From a virus, in IMG/VR virus record IMGVR_UViG_3300046777_001575, positions 1-64,000 of that record: 64,000 bases of DNA. One strand, 5' to 3'. Each line of letters starts with the position of its first letter. The stretch's first letter is position 1. Position numbers and translations under genes: made by a program. This document shows, in pieces, positions 8,163-17,670 of this stretch. The notes below the pieces were generated by a model. That model saw only the letters and a program-made list of their open reading frames with translations. It searched no databases and was not told the origin of the DNA.

Positions 8163-9383
8163 CTACTTATCTTCAAAATCTTTATACCTGTAATATCCCT
8201 TATCAAAATCGCACTGAACTAAGAAATCACCCATAAAGCCGTTACGATTCTTACGAAATGCACATTCAATGATATCGCTATTAGTTCCACGACCCAATGC
8301 AAGCACCCAGTCAGCATCATAAGCAATCTGTCTAGACCATGCCGTTTGACCCAATGTAGGTACTGTAGATAGATCGTTAACATCATCTGGGGTAGCAGAT
8401 GAAATAGCAATAATTGGAACTTCTTCGCTAATAGCCATAAGTTTAAGTTCACGAGAAAGATTCTTCATTCGCACTGTTTCATTATCTGACTTTTGATTAG
8501 GAGCCATCAACTGAAGGTAGTCTACGATTACAAAGTCTGGCTTATATTGATCAATCTTTCCACGAAGAACTGATGGGTTTATCTCACCACCACTATCATT
8601 TGAGATAATGTGAAATTCTGATTTGCCAGCAAGATTCTTTGCATGCCAATCTTTTAACATGTCAATTTCAATCTCACCATTGCTAATTTTTCTATGAGAC
8701 CAACGACCTTCACCCATAATTGTAAATACACGATTGCGTACCTCAGTCTCTGACATTTCAAGAGAAATCACCATTGGAGACTTTCCTTGTTTCCATGCCT
8801 GAACAGCAAAGTAAAGAGCAAGCCATGACTTACCAATTCCTGGGTATGCAAGAAAGACCCCAAGTTGTCCAGGCATAATTCCAGAAGGTAAATAGTTATC
8901 GAATCCTGGAAGTCCTGTTTTAATTCCAGCAAGTCCTAGTGACTGCTGCTTCTTGACATTTTCAAAGTAAGCAATTGCAGACTCAAGATCTGTTACATCG
9001 ATATCACGAATTGCTGCAGTATTCTTTTTTAATTCTGAAGTTTTTGTAATTAGGTCATTAAGAGCGACTGTCCCGTTATTATTCTGAATCTCAGAGGCTG
9101 CGGACCGAAGAATATCTTTTAGGCTATCTGTTAGATACTCACCTTGTAGTTCTTCTAGGTGGTGCTTTGTTGCACCAACGCCCTGTACTGGCTCAAAATC
9201 TCTAAATTTTTCAGTAACTAGTTCTGCTGGAGGAAGGACAGAGTTGTTTTCAAAATATAGCCTGACAAAGTTCCAGATATCTCCATGAGTACGTAGTAGG
9301 TTGTCTACATTTGCCTGAAGAAGAACATGGATCTGTTTATCTTGCAAAACAGCAGTTAATAGTTTTGCTTCTGTATTATTCAC
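8163..9383 (-). CDS. dnaB: Replicative DNA helicase (DnaB family)
   Basis: A 406-residue hexameric-type helicase that would unwind DNA at the phage fork. The Walker A motif is FLAYPGIGKSW near residues 178-186, and the Walker B strand is PDFVIVDYLQLMAP near residue 285. IIAISSATPDDVNDL and LALGRGTNSDIIECAFRKNRNG resemble the later DnaB/RecA-fold motifs. The N-terminal 150 residues form a helical domain. It starts with GTG at 9383 with AAGGAG upstream and overlaps the preceding gene by 8 bases. It forms the core replication operon with primase, SSB-like protein and DnaE. Confidence 0.88.
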   Translation of the reverse strand: MNNTEAKLLTAVLQDKQIHVLLQANVDNLLRTHGDIWNFVRLYFENNSVLPPAELVTEKFRDFEPVQGVGATKHHLEELQGEYLTDSLKDILRSAASEIQNNNGTVALNDLITKTSELKKNTAAIRDIDVTDLESAIAYFENVKKQQSLGLAGIKTGLPGFDNYLPSGIMPGQLGVFLAYPGIGKSWLALYFAVQAWKQGKSPMVISLEMSETEVRNRVFTIMGEGRWSHRKISNGEIEIDMLKDWHAKNLAGKSEFHIISNDSGGEINPSVLRGKIDQYKPDFVIVDYLQLMAPNQKSDNETVRMKNLSRELKLMAISEEVPIIAISSATPDDVNDLSTVPTLGQTAWSRQIAYDADWVLALGRGTNSDIIECAFRKNRNGFMGDFLVQCDFDKGYYRYKDFEDK

Positions 9384-9684
9384 TCAACCACTCCTTAGCC
9401 ATTCTTCTACGCTCTACTCTTTCTTTATCGTCTTGCTGCTTATCTAATCTTGCTTGTAATATTTTTTCTGTATTGTACGCAAAGTAATTCCAAGAAGGAG
9501 ACTGAGCAACACTAAAGTAATACTCCAAAAGATCATAACATGCTCCTATTCCATACGACTCAATTAGTGCATCTGAAGCCCATTGCTCTACGTTAAGGTT
9601 TAAAGATGGCTTTTGTTCATACTTTGCAGTATGGTGCTTGCTATATCTTGAAAGCAAAGCCATACGGTCTTTGCGTTCAGCCAT
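9376..9684 (-). CDS. Hypothetical helical protein upstream of DnaB
   Basis: A 102-residue, Trp/Tyr-rich helical protein (ACYDLLEYYFSVAQSPSWNYFAYNTEKIL) ending in a charged helix (RVERRRMAKEWLSE). It has a good ribosome binding site (GAAGAGAAG before the ATG at 9684) and overlaps the helicase gene by 8 bases, so both are probably translated together. No family is recognised. A role with the helicase, such as loading, is only suggested by position. Confidence 0.6.
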   Translation of the reverse strand: MAERKDRMALLSRYSKHHTAKYEQKPSLNLNVEQWASDALIESYGIGACYDLLEYYFSVAQSPSWNYFAYNTEKILQARLDKQQDDKERVERRRMAKEWLSE

Positions 9685-9893
9685 TACTTCTCTTCAGCCT
9701 CACTTTGTGCTTCAAGAATTTTTGATGTTAGTTTATCTTCAACAAACTTATACACACGCTCAAAAGCCTGTTCTGTATTCTCTCCATCACGCTTTGAGTC
9801 TACAACACCAAGGTCTAGCCTTAGTGATTGAAAATTTCCTAGATTAAGTGTGTATCCAAGTGTTACAGATACCTTTGTTGGTTCATTTTCCAT
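9684..9893 (-). CDS. Small conserved phage protein, function unknown
   Basis: A 69-residue protein with an N-terminal beta-rich half (KVSVTLGYTLNLGNFQSLRLDLGV) and a C-terminal charged helix. The frame is open from a GTG at 9908, but AAGGG stands 7 bases before the ATG at 9893, so that start is preferred. Its last base overlaps the first base of the next start codon. The pattern of strands ending in a helical tail with EQAFERVYKFVEDKL resembles small conserved phage proteins of unknown function. Confidence 0.6.
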   Translation of the reverse strand: MENEPTKVSVTLGYTLNLGNFQSLRLDLGVVDSKRDGENTEQAFERVYKFVEDKLTSKILEAQSEAEEK

Positions 9894-9907
9894 TTCTATA
9901 CCCTTCA

Positions 9908-10450
9908 CTAAATAGATTCATTCCAAATTGGAACAAACCGACCATCTTCTGTTTTCCTATATGTAAGTATACCATCGCCCATTCTGCGTGTCAACTCTTG
10001 CCTAGTAGGAGTAATATCATTTGTAATTAATTTATCTTTTCTTGGTCTTCCAATATGGTATGTAGCAAGTATATCACGAATCTCTCTGACTTGCGATTCA
10101 GAGTAATACGATCTTACCTGAAAGCCTCTAGCGCCACCCTTTTGAGAACCCGTAGGGAATGGAATGATTCCTCTTTTCATTAGTGATGGCATATACTTTT
10201 TATGACGATTAACTAATTCAGCAGTCTGACCGACGGTATAAGCCCTTTCTCTCTTATTTTTAAAATCACTAATTAAACAACTTTCAATTTGATCCTTAGT
10301 AATATTATAAACAGACATTATTCCATTAGAATGATTATAATGATGAATTCGAACAAGGCTCCCATTAAGAAACCAAACCTTTTTATTACCTGGTATTACA
10401 GGTGACTCATTGTATTTTTCGCTCTCAATAGTTCCCTTTTTAGTAACCAT
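9908..10450 (-). CDS. MerR-like helix-turn-helix DNA-binding protein
   Basis: The 180-residue protein contains a winged helix-turn-helix-like segment (YTVGQTAELVNRHKKYMPSLMKRGIIPFPTG) with the spacing seen in MerR/excisionase-type DNA binders. A basic AT-hook-like GRPRKDK and a second basic region follow. The N-terminal third (VWFLNGSLVRIHHYNHSNGIMSVYNI) is strand-rich and may sense or bind a partner. The start has GGAGGGG immediately upstream. It is the likeliest transcription regulator or origin-binding protein in the replication block. An excisionase role is less likely because no integrase is seen. Confidence 0.6.
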   Translation of the reverse strand: MVTKKGTIESEKYNESPVIPGNKKVWFLNGSLVRIHHYNHSNGIMSVYNITKDQIESCLISDFKNKRERAYTVGQTAELVNRHKKYMPSLMKRGIIPFPTGSQKGGARGFQVRSYYSESQVREIRDILATYHIGRPRKDKLITNDITPTRQELTRRMGDGILTYRKTEDGRFVPIWNESI

Positions 10451-10587
10451 TGCCCCTCCGAAGTATGACTAGGTGGATGAAAAAAAACTCTAAGCCCACA
10501 ACTTATACAGTATATCTCTAGATGATTAAGTTCAGTATACTGTCTATCTACGAACATTCTTCCATTACATTTTTTGCAAGATATCAT
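10396..10587 (-). CDS. Zinc-ribbon protein
   Basis: A 63-residue protein with two C-x2-C knuckles (ISCKKCNG and IYCISCGL) about 24 residues apart, the form of a zinc ribbon, followed by a basic helix (LLKRELLRAKNTM). The start codon shares bases with the stop of the minor tail gene upstream (TAATG), so it is translationally coupled. Its end overlaps the HTH gene by 55 bases. DNA or RNA binding is plausible; a specific role is not known. Confidence 0.6.
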   Translation of the reverse strand: MISCKKCNGRMFVDRQYTELNHLEIYCISCGLRVFFHPPSHTSEGQWLLKRELLRAKNTMSHL

Positions 10588-11030
10588 TAGTTTGGTATTC
10601 CGACTATGATTAAGTTAATACCAATACTTGTATCTCCGCCACTATTAAATTTTACTGTCCCCTCTACCCTTGAAGTTGATATGCTGTTAATTGTTACCAT
10701 AACATCTTTTCCAGCATCTGTACTTCCAATGTTTATTGGGGTTGCAGTTACAACTGGTGCAAATTTAAAGTCTGTTCCAAAATCATAAAAAAATGGTTTA
10801 GAAGATCCTGCAGTCTGTGTTGTGCTTGTTGTGACCTGTACATAACCACCTATTATACGTGCCTCTGATGCCTTTACGCTTTGCTTTCCTGATGTTGGCG
10901 TATCTACTGTTACATACTTGTATGCTGATGGTGATATTTGAGTTGATAAATCATTAATAGCCTTAACAATCTGATAGATATATGTTACATCTAGTGGTTG
11001 CCCTCTTTCGGGCACAGGTAAAATAGACAT
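10587..11030 (-). CDS. Minor tail/fibre-tip-like protein
   Basis: 147 residues from the ATG at 11030. The N-terminal helix (VTYIYQIVKAINDLSTQIS) resembles short fibre oligomerisation segments. The strand-rich C-terminal part (FFYDFGTDFKFAPVVTATPINIG...) resembles the small beta-sandwich domain of fibre tips. An in-frame ATG at 11066 exists, but the ATG at 11030 lies 6 bases after TGGTATAAT, a leaderless start. It is the last gene of the tail block and may be a receptor-contacting protein; this is inference. Confidence 0.5.
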   Translation of the reverse strand: MSILPVPERGQPLDVTYIYQIVKAINDLSTQISPSAYKYVTVDTPTSGKQSVKASEARIIGGYVQVTTSTTQTAGSSKPFFYDFGTDFKFAPVVTATPINIGSTDAGKDVMVTINSISTSRVEGTVKFNSGGDTSIGINLIIVGIPN

Positions 11031-11036
11031 AATACA

Positions 11037-11045
11037 ATTATACCA
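11037..11045 (-). promoter_or_regulatory. Leaderless promoter TGGTATAAT for 10587-11030
   Basis: TGGTATAAT on the minus strand followed by 6 bases and ATG (11030). The TAA at 11038-11040 is also the stop codon of the upstream gene, which ends Leu-Val-stop. The in-frame ATG at 11066 lies upstream of this promoter. Confidence 0.55.
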
Positions 11046-11469
11046 GAGACCTAACCCCAGAATCATAAACCTTAAGAGTATTATTAATCACTGGATTTAT
11101 TGATGCTGCCTGGACTAGAACCCTAACAGAAGATGTTCCAGTTTTTAAAAATGAATATGTGTTGCTATTAGCAATTCCAATATTTGAGTATTCTGCGCCG
11201 TCAAAAGAAACAAATATATCATATTTATCTTCAGAAGAAAAATTTGATGACTTAAACCAGTTGACAATAATTGTATTTCCAATAATATTGAGGTCACCAG
11301 AAACAGTCTTTATTGGCTCATTATCAACAAAAAATGACTGAGACCATGGAGATTTTCTATTTTTGTCTTCTGAGACTAGCCTAAACCTTATGATTCTTTT
11401 GTTATCAGATGTTGTTTTTCCTAATAGTTCTTTTTTTACAACAATATTTTTTATTCCTTGATCTGCCAT
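11038..11469 (-). CDS. Minor tail protein with Ig/FN3-like fold
   Basis: A 143-residue strand-rich protein. IIRFRLVSEDKNRKSPWSQ, then IIGNTIIVNWFKSS, then YDIFVSFDGAEYSNIG gives the alternating pattern of a fibronectin-III or Ig-like beta-sandwich with a conserved Trp. Such domains decorate phage tails and help adhesion to cell surface sugars. It starts at an ATG that shares bases with the previous stop (TAATG). There is no signal peptide and no enzymatic motif. Confidence 0.5.
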   Translation of the reverse strand: MADQGIKNIVVKKELLGKTTSDNKRIIRFRLVSEDKNRKSPWSQSFFVDNEPIKTVSGDLNIIGNTIIVNWFKSSNFSSEDKYDIFVSFDGAEYSNIGIANSNTYSFLKTGTSSVRVLVQAASINPVINNTLKVYDSGVRSLV

Positions 11470-12836
11470 TATACTACATCCAAACCAAATCTAAATTCAA
11501 TATAGTTTGTTGTATTAGCAGATTTAATGATTGTTCTTGCTTCTGGAGTTTTTACAACTGTGTACCCAGTTAATCCATAAACAGAGTTATTAGATGTAAC
11601 ATTTTCAAGTCTAAGACCATCCAAACAAACATAAAAGTCTGATGTTGGTGTTGTGCTGCCATCTTTTATAACACACGCATAGATTCTCACAGTATTTACT
11701 TCAGACCAAGAAAACTCTGAACTTTTTTTCAATTCCTGAAGTTGCTTAGATACGACAAAATATCTATTTGTTGCAAAATTATTTGCTGTATCATCTACAA
11801 CTGCTTCAAATGTTGCCCACTTGCCATTTTTAAAAGTTCCCGTTGATGAGAATTCAACAATAAGTCTTACGGATTTTGGAAGCGTATTGGCAGATCCAAC
11901 TTTGTTTACAACAGAAAATGCTAATCTTAATTCGTCTGTTGGTGAATTTTTACTAAAATCTACAGAAGAGTTTGTTAACTGTATAAAGTTTGATCCACTT
12001 TCTGCTACTAGACTACCATCCTGACCTATTGTAATATTTGCATTATTTCCAGATATTGCAAAAATATTATTTAAAAATCGACATCTTTCATATCTCTGAA
12101 CTCGATTTGAATTTGTAAAAATTTTATTATCTGCATTTGTTTGAAATACTGGATATACTTGATTGATAATGTTTGTATCAACATCATTAATTAAGTATCC
12201 AGAAGAAACAAATTTATCTAAAATATTAGCACTAGAAGAAACAGTAAAAGATGTTGCTGTTGGAACTGTTGCAATAGTTGCATCTGTCATATTAAATGTG
12301 GATGGCGCAATTCCAGATATAGATATTTTTGTTCCTATCGTAAGACCATGTTCTGCGTCAGTTGTATACGTTATTGTAGATCCTGAAGGTGTTGCTGAAA
12401 CAGATATAGCATTAACTATTTTAACAACACGGTCATCTAAGGGTTCATAAATTGAAGGAATTTCTGCTGCTTGTGATGAATACTTCCAAGGCTCTGACTC
12501 AGAAAAAGAATACACAGTTTTGCTATCAAATGCTCCTGCAGAAGGATTTGAGGCTGCAGAGAATACACCAACCTCTGTAATCTCGTATCTTTCTTGAGTT
12601 GGCAGTTCTGCTGTTAATACAACTTTAGAGACACCATTATCATCTACAAATCCACGAGAAATAATTGGAACTCGAAACATTTCAAAATCAAGAGAAGATT
12701 TATTAGAATAGTCACCCAAAGTTCCATCTGAAAGTATTGGCTTTGCTCCACACCCAATTGCTATATGAGAGGCATACGACGATGTTTGCCCAACAAGATA
12801 CTTTGCTAAAATATTTTTTCCTATATTAGTTATCAT
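11469..12836 (-). CDS. Minor tail protein with carbohydrate-binding-like C-terminus
   Basis: The 455-residue protein begins like many phage tail appendage proteins (MITNIGKNILAKYLVGQTSSYASHIAIGCG). An internal small beta domain follows (ITYTTDAEHGLTIGTKISISGI, the pattern of tail-associated sheet modules). The C-terminal third (SVRLIVEFSSTGTFKNGKWATF ... VCLDGLRLENV) looks like a jelly-roll carbohydrate-binding domain. It likely forms part of the baseplate or tail tip and contacts the host envelope. The ribosome binding site GGAGGAAG precedes the ATG at 12836. Assignment rests on pattern and position between hub and tip genes. Confidence 0.55.
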   Translation of the reverse strand: MITNIGKNILAKYLVGQTSSYASHIAIGCGAKPILSDGTLGDYSNKSSLDFEMFRVPIISRGFVDDNGVSKVVLTAELPTQERYEITEVGVFSAASNPSAGAFDSKTVYSFSESEPWKYSSQAAEIPSIYEPLDDRVVKIVNAISVSATPSGSTITYTTDAEHGLTIGTKISISGIAPSTFNMTDATIATVPTATSFTVSSSANILDKFVSSGYLINDVDTNIINQVYPVFQTNADNKIFTNSNRVQRYERCRFLNNIFAISGNNANITIGQDGSLVAESGSNFIQLTNSSVDFSKNSPTDELRLAFSVVNKVGSANTLPKSVRLIVEFSSTGTFKNGKWATFEAVVDDTANNFATNRYFVVSKQLQELKKSSEFSWSEVNTVRIYACVIKDGSTTPTSDFYVCLDGLRLENVTSNNSVYGLTGYTVVKTPEARTIIKSANTTNYIEFRFGLDVV

Positions 12837-13381
12837 TAACTTCCTCCATTGTATATTGTATCATCAAAGATAGACCCACTTGTTAAGATTTGAACTTCTG
12901 CCTGTTCGCCATCCTTTAAGTTTATAAGATTTATTACTAGGTCCCCCGTTATCGGGTCTATATATATTGATTTACAGTTTGGCACCTTGGTCCACTTAGT
13001 TTTATCTGGCTCGTCAGCATTTTCTATAAGGTCATAGCCATTACCACATACTGGCAAGTGATCCAAAATAGAAAGTGATAGCGACTTAAAGTAGGAGTCT
13101 GAAGACTGAAGACGAAGAACATTGTTTGGATTGTATTGTAAATATAGATCGGATAAATTTTTTATTGGGTTATATATTATTTTTTGACCATTAACAATAT
13201 CGTGCCTAGAGATTGTTGCAAGTTCTTGTCCGCCTATATCTTCAAATATAAGGTCTGTCATTATGTCAATAGACATAACGTCGTCATCTTTAATTATTAG
13301 ATCTGGCGTAGCAATTTTTACCGCATTACTATCAATTATTGTTTTTGGTTCTGGAATATTTGGAACTGCATCTGTTGTCAT
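12836..13381 (-). CDS. Baseplate/tail-tip structural protein
   Basis: A 181-residue protein with an extended Pro/Asp-rich N-terminus and a C-terminal beta region (SIYIDPITGDLVINLINLKDGEQAEVQILTSG). It lies between the 1429-residue hub protein and the 455-residue minor tail protein, and both junctions are TAATG or immediately adjacent. It is therefore probably a small baseplate component. No enzymatic motif is seen. A good GAGGT site lies 7 bases before the ATG at 13381. Confidence 0.5.
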   Translation of the reverse strand: MTTDAVPNIPEPKTIIDSNAVKIATPDLIIKDDDVMSIDIMTDLIFEDIGGQELATISRHDIVNGQKIIYNPIKNLSDLYLQYNPNNVLRLQSSDSYFKSLSLSILDHLPVCGNGYDLIENADEPDKTKWTKVPNCKSIYIDPITGDLVINLINLKDGEQAEVQILTSGSIFDDTIYNGGS

Positions 13382-16300
13382 TATACTACCTCACTTAAAA
13401 AGACTGTCATTTCTGGACCATTAGAATTTTTTAGATAGTCAATATTGTATACCACAAACCTATTTGAAGAAGAAGATGCCATATGTATTCCATTTTCCTC
13501 ATAGTCTAAAGTAACTATATCTCCCAATTGTAGTGTTGGAATTGGGAATATTTTAACACCTATAGACTTTCTTGGTTTTGTTATTTTTTCAACAAGCCAG
13601 GTCATTAAACTATGTGCTTCATCATAAGACTGAATATAGGGAGCATTTAGAGAAAAATCTTTTTTGCCATAGGTCATCCTGCTTAATTTGATGTCTTGAT
13701 AATCTTGTTTAAATTTATATGGATTGGATATTAGTTTGTCAGCAACAAACTGTGGATTTGAGGTTAGGCTATTTTTATTAAAATAGTCATCAACAGTTAA
13801 TCTATTTTCAGATTCTTGTGTAAATGTTACTCCCTGTATTCTTAAATAATTACCAGTTGTTTCATCTAAACTTATTGCTGTATCTGTTGCATTAAATATA
13901 ATAAATTCTGCTCCATACGATCCCGCCCTAAATCCAGAAACTACATACCCTTTTAGTTTATTAAATGTTGGAGATATTTTTGCAGTTAATGCTGGGAAAG
14001 CCTTGTCATATTTACATTTAAATGTTGCTGCTTCACGCATTATGCTTCCAAATTCTTCAAAAAATATATTATATTTTGGTGCTTCAGACTCGCCTATTCC
14101 AGAAAGATAAGTGTTTTGTATTAAACCGCTTATGGCATATTTTCTGAAAGACTCATTTACATCAATATCGGAATCTCCAAATATTGAATCAACTGGAGCA
14201 CCTAAAGAAAATGTTGTATTTTGTGAATAATTATTACATAAAGCATAAACATTTTCAAACATAATCCTTGAAGATCCTCTTGTAAAAAGACCAATTCCAG
14301 AATAAACTGGTAATGGATCTGAATCATCAACTGTTTTAATTATTTTACCATTTAGATATAAATAAAATCTTCTAACTTTTCCAATATCTTGATACTCAAC
14401 TGCAAGATCATATACTGTTGGATTTTCTTCTGCTACAATTCGTGCTTGACCAGTAAACTTTCCATCGTCTACTGTTATTTCACCAAGACCTTCCCATAAC
14501 TTAACTGGAACTGCTTTACCATTATCAGACTTAATCTTATAAAAGAAAACATTGCTAACACTTTCTCTTTCTTCTTGAGACAAATTTCCCATACCAAGTG
14601 CTGCAATTTCAAAATAATACCCAACATTTGTTGATGAATTTAGCATAAACGCAATGCCACCAGACCCGCCAGATATATTAATATTTTTATCTGGCGTACT
14701 ACCATTTACGACATAGTAGGTTGCGGAACCATTTGATGTTTGGCCCCTGTCTGTACTATTTTCAATTTTACCCACAATTCTCATTCTTGTGCCAAAATGT
14801 TTGTATTTGTTGTCGTCTAAAGACTTATGCACATATGATATAAAATTTCTTGGCTTTTCTTTAGTAGTAAAGTTTGGTCCAGTCAGAGATAATGCTGATG
14901 ATTGCAGAGTGCCACTTTGAACTGGTGTTGATGTACTGATCTCTCCTAAAAATGATGTAGACATAAAGTTTTTAATAATTCCACTTCGAGAAGATGTTCT
15001 TGCAAGAGCATCTGAAGATATTCCAGAATCAGTTAATTTGCCAGAACTAGAAACAGTTGTTGCTGGCAAAGTTAAATCTTTTTGAAATAGGTATTCGGAT
15101 GACATATAGCATCCTTTTATGTTTTCATCAGATTTCCAATAGTCTGAAATTCCAGCATTATGCTCGACTATTTTAGTTCCAAACTGACCACGACCATGTT
15201 TTTGAACTTCGCCATTTTGTAATTTGATCACTCCATTTTGCTCAAAATATTTTGGCTCAGAATATATTCTAACAAGACCAGTAGGATATATTTTTCCATT
15301 GAATGGAAGTTTAGAAAAATAGTTTTGATATTCTTCTGTTGATGTTATCCAAACATTTCCAAATCCAGAAACATTATACTGAACTGCATCATATTTTATA
15401 ATTTCTCCCTGTGAATAAAAGTATCCATTATATCTTGTAATCCAGTAGGCTGCCTCTCCAAGACTAAATGTATTGTTTATTAAAATATTATTTTTAACTG
15501 CAGGAACATCGGCTGTCAAATTTGAGTTAAGAGGAATTGCACTAAGAACATAAGCAGACTGATTAGCGACTTCGTTGTTAATAGATTTTGTGTTTTGAGT
15601 TCCAGAAACTTCCCAAAGAAGCGCTGGCTTATATGTATAATATCTTTCATTATCAACAAGGCTTGCCTGCCTAATAGATCCTATCGATCTTTGTATATGC
15701 CTTGTAGTATAGTTAATTGCTCCATCGTTATATACAGAGTTTTCTTGTGTTGAAACAGAAATTATGTTTGAAAGTTTTGGCTTGTTTGTTTTATTTTTAA
15801 CTTCAGAATCAGTAATAAAATCTTTTGTTCCTTGAAGTGCAAAATCGGTAGGTCTTTCTTTTTCAGATGGCATTATATAGTTTTTACTCATCATAACAAA
15901 ATTATTATATTCATCAAAAAACATAGCAGTTTGTGTTGATATAGCCAAATCTTGTAGAACTTGAGCAACGCTATTTTCTGGAGCAACAAAGAAGTATGGA
16001 ATAATTATTTCTTTTTCACCTGGAACTCTTTTAAAAGTATAGTTAGAAAAACCAATATGATCTAAAAGCAAAGACACTGCAGAACTAACAGATACCTCTG
16101 TCATCAAAATTTCTGGCGCAGTTATTGATTCAAGATACCAATACAGATCTCTTAAATTTATCGATACACTCTTTGTCATTAAGTCTTGTTTTGGGAACGC
16201 ATCAGCATAAAGAGTTTTGATTGGAACATAATAGTCCCAGCCATTAACATCAGCAATAACCTCATGGAATCTAAACTTTATATGCCTTGCAATATATTTA

Positions 16301-17670
16301 GATATAATACTGTTTGTATTATTTGGGTTAAATGCTTGATCGTAGTCAAAGATACTAATGTTGCCACTAGACGCAATTAGTTGACCAACTGGTAATCCAG
16401 AAACTCCCAAGTCTGAAGCGCTTTTGGTTATTGAATAATCTAGTGTCTTATCAGAAATATTCATTATAAGTCTTGGAGAAATTTCAATAAGATCAAACGT
16501 AGAATCTTTATTTTGCATAGTATCAACAACAATTCTAATGCCATCAATATATTCAAACTCTCTAAATTGTGGCTTGTTATCAATCGATCTAATAAAAATA
16601 TCTGGTGAGGTAGCATCAGTAATAAAGTTAGTTAACCTATCAACTGTTTCATCTTGAATATACCACCCATACTTCGGTGTAATTATTGTATAGTCTGTCC
16701 CGTTCCAAATATGAAACTTTCCAATGTCATTTATATTTTCTTTAATAAGATATGCGTATCCAATTACAGATTCCTCTGGTCTTAAAGATATACTTGAATA
16801 TGTTTCTGCAAAAACAAAAGTAGATCTCCATTCGTCTGGAATAATAAGACCATATGCAATTTCTACATATCCATCACTTTTAATTATTGAAGATCCATCT
16901 ATTCTTCTAGATGCTGAATTAAACGATATTGTGTCTTCCCAATTACCATTTTTTAAAAGTTGAATTTTCCATTTACTAGGAACTTTTTGGTTAAGTTCTC
17001 CAAAAAATGGATCTGCAAATGTTCCTGTAGGTGAAGAGAATGGCCCCAAGTCTTCAGTTCCAATATGTGTTTGCATTTTTACGACTACTCTATTTACTGG
17101 AATTTTTTCTTTATACACTACAAACGGACACGCATCTTCTATATAATTTTGAGAGCCACGAACATTCGATGCTATACCATATTCTTGGCCATTCTCAGTT
17201 CTGTAAGATGTCCAATATTTAAATTTATCATTTTTATCTGGCATATAATATCTAGGTCTATCTGCCATAACTATGTTTGGATGATGAAGTTTTCCATTTT
17301 CAAAAAATACAGCCTTGTTAATTCCAGATCTTGGTCTAAACTGTTCAAAACATGCTTCTAAAGAATATAAGGTTTGTGTTTTTTCTTTTTTAGTTAAAAT
17401 AGTTGTTGGTGTATCTTCATTATCAAATGTTCCATCAACCAATACATCAGCGTCAGTTGCTCCTGTATAAAAATTTCCAGCATCATTTATATCAAAACTT
17501 GTTGGAAGAGATGAGTAAATTGATGATATTTGATTAGGTCTATATCTATAATTTCCAACATGCTTTATATTGGTTGGTATATTCATGTTCCATTCTGCTG
17601 TAATTATTGACTTGTTTTTTACTGTGGAAGAAGTCTCTAAAAATGATTGAAGTTCCTTGTCTACAAACAT
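13381..17670 (-). CDS. Large tail hub/minor tail protein
   Basis: The 1429-residue protein is probably the tail hub with fused receptor-binding-type domains. The N-terminal 400 residues are mixed. Around residues 400-560 the sequence (LIMNISDKTLDYSITKSASDLGVSGLP, DYDQAFNPNN, SINLRDLYWYLESI) resembles the hub beta-barrel fold of siphophage tail proteins. A LamG/concanavalin-like stretch (VEYQDIGKVRRFYLYLNGKI, YSGIGLFTRGSSRIMFEN) lies around residues 1090-1150. The C-terminus returns to hub-like sequence (PRKSIGVKIFPIPTLQLGDIVTLDYE). Its position just after the distal-tail-like gene matches the usual siphovirus order. The ribosome binding site is GGAAG. Confidence 0.65.
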   Translation of the reverse strand: MFVDKELQSFLETSSTVKNKSIITAEWNMNIPTNIKHVGNYRYRPNQISSIYSSLPTSFDINDAGNFYTGATDADVLVDGTFDNEDTPTTILTKKEKTQTLYSLEACFEQFRPRSGINKAVFFENGKLHHPNIVMADRPRYYMPDKNDKFKYWTSYRTENGQEYGIASNVRGSQNYIEDACPFVVYKEKIPVNRVVVKMQTHIGTEDLGPFSSPTGTFADPFFGELNQKVPSKWKIQLLKNGNWEDTISFNSASRRIDGSSIIKSDGYVEIAYGLIIPDEWRSTFVFAETYSSISLRPEESVIGYAYLIKENINDIGKFHIWNGTDYTIITPKYGWYIQDETVDRLTNFITDATSPDIFIRSIDNKPQFREFEYIDGIRIVVDTMQNKDSTFDLIEISPRLIMNISDKTLDYSITKSASDLGVSGLPVGQLIASSGNISIFDYDQAFNPNNTNSIISKYIARHIKFRFHEVIADVNGWDYYVPIKTLYADAFPKQDLMTKSVSINLRDLYWYLESITAPEILMTEVSVSSAVSLLLDHIGFSNYTFKRVPGEKEIIIPYFFVAPENSVAQVLQDLAISTQTAMFFDEYNNFVMMSKNYIMPSEKERPTDFALQGTKDFITDSEVKNKTNKPKLSNIISVSTQENSVYNDGAINYTTRHIQRSIGSIRQASLVDNERYYTYKPALLWEVSGTQNTKSINNEVANQSAYVLSAIPLNSNLTADVPAVKNNILINNTFSLGEAAYWITRYNGYFYSQGEIIKYDAVQYNVSGFGNVWITSTEEYQNYFSKLPFNGKIYPTGLVRIYSEPKYFEQNGVIKLQNGEVQKHGRGQFGTKIVEHNAGISDYWKSDENIKGCYMSSEYLFQKDLTLPATTVSSSGKLTDSGISSDALARTSSRSGIIKNFMSTSFLGEISTSTPVQSGTLQSSALSLTGPNFTTKEKPRNFISYVHKSLDDNKYKHFGTRMRIVGKIENSTDRGQTSNGSATYYVVNGSTPDKNINISGGSGGIAFMLNSSTNVGYYFEIAALGMGNLSQEERESVSNVFFYKIKSDNGKAVPVKLWEGLGEITVDDGKFTGQARIVAEENPTVYDLAVEYQDIGKVRRFYLYLNGKIIKTVDDSDPLPVYSGIGLFTRGSSRIMFENVYALCNNYSQNTTFSLGAPVDSIFGDSDIDVNESFRKYAISGLIQNTYLSGIGESEAPKYNIFFEEFGSIMREAATFKCKYDKAFPALTAKISPTFNKLKGYVVSGFRAGSYGAEFIIFNATDTAISLDETTGNYLRIQGVTFTQESENRLTVDDYFNKNSLTSNPQFVADKLISNPYKFKQDYQDIKLSRMTYGKKDFSLNAPYIQSYDEAHSLMTWLVEKITKPRKSIGVKIFPIPTLQLGDIVTLDYEENGIHMASSSSNRFVVYNIDYLKNSNGPEMTVFLSEVV

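Noticed and set aside
9908-10450. Excisionase or lysogeny regulator
   Set aside because: The HTH pattern is compatible, but no integrase, attachment site or repressor pair is found in the window; a general DNA-binding role is preferred.
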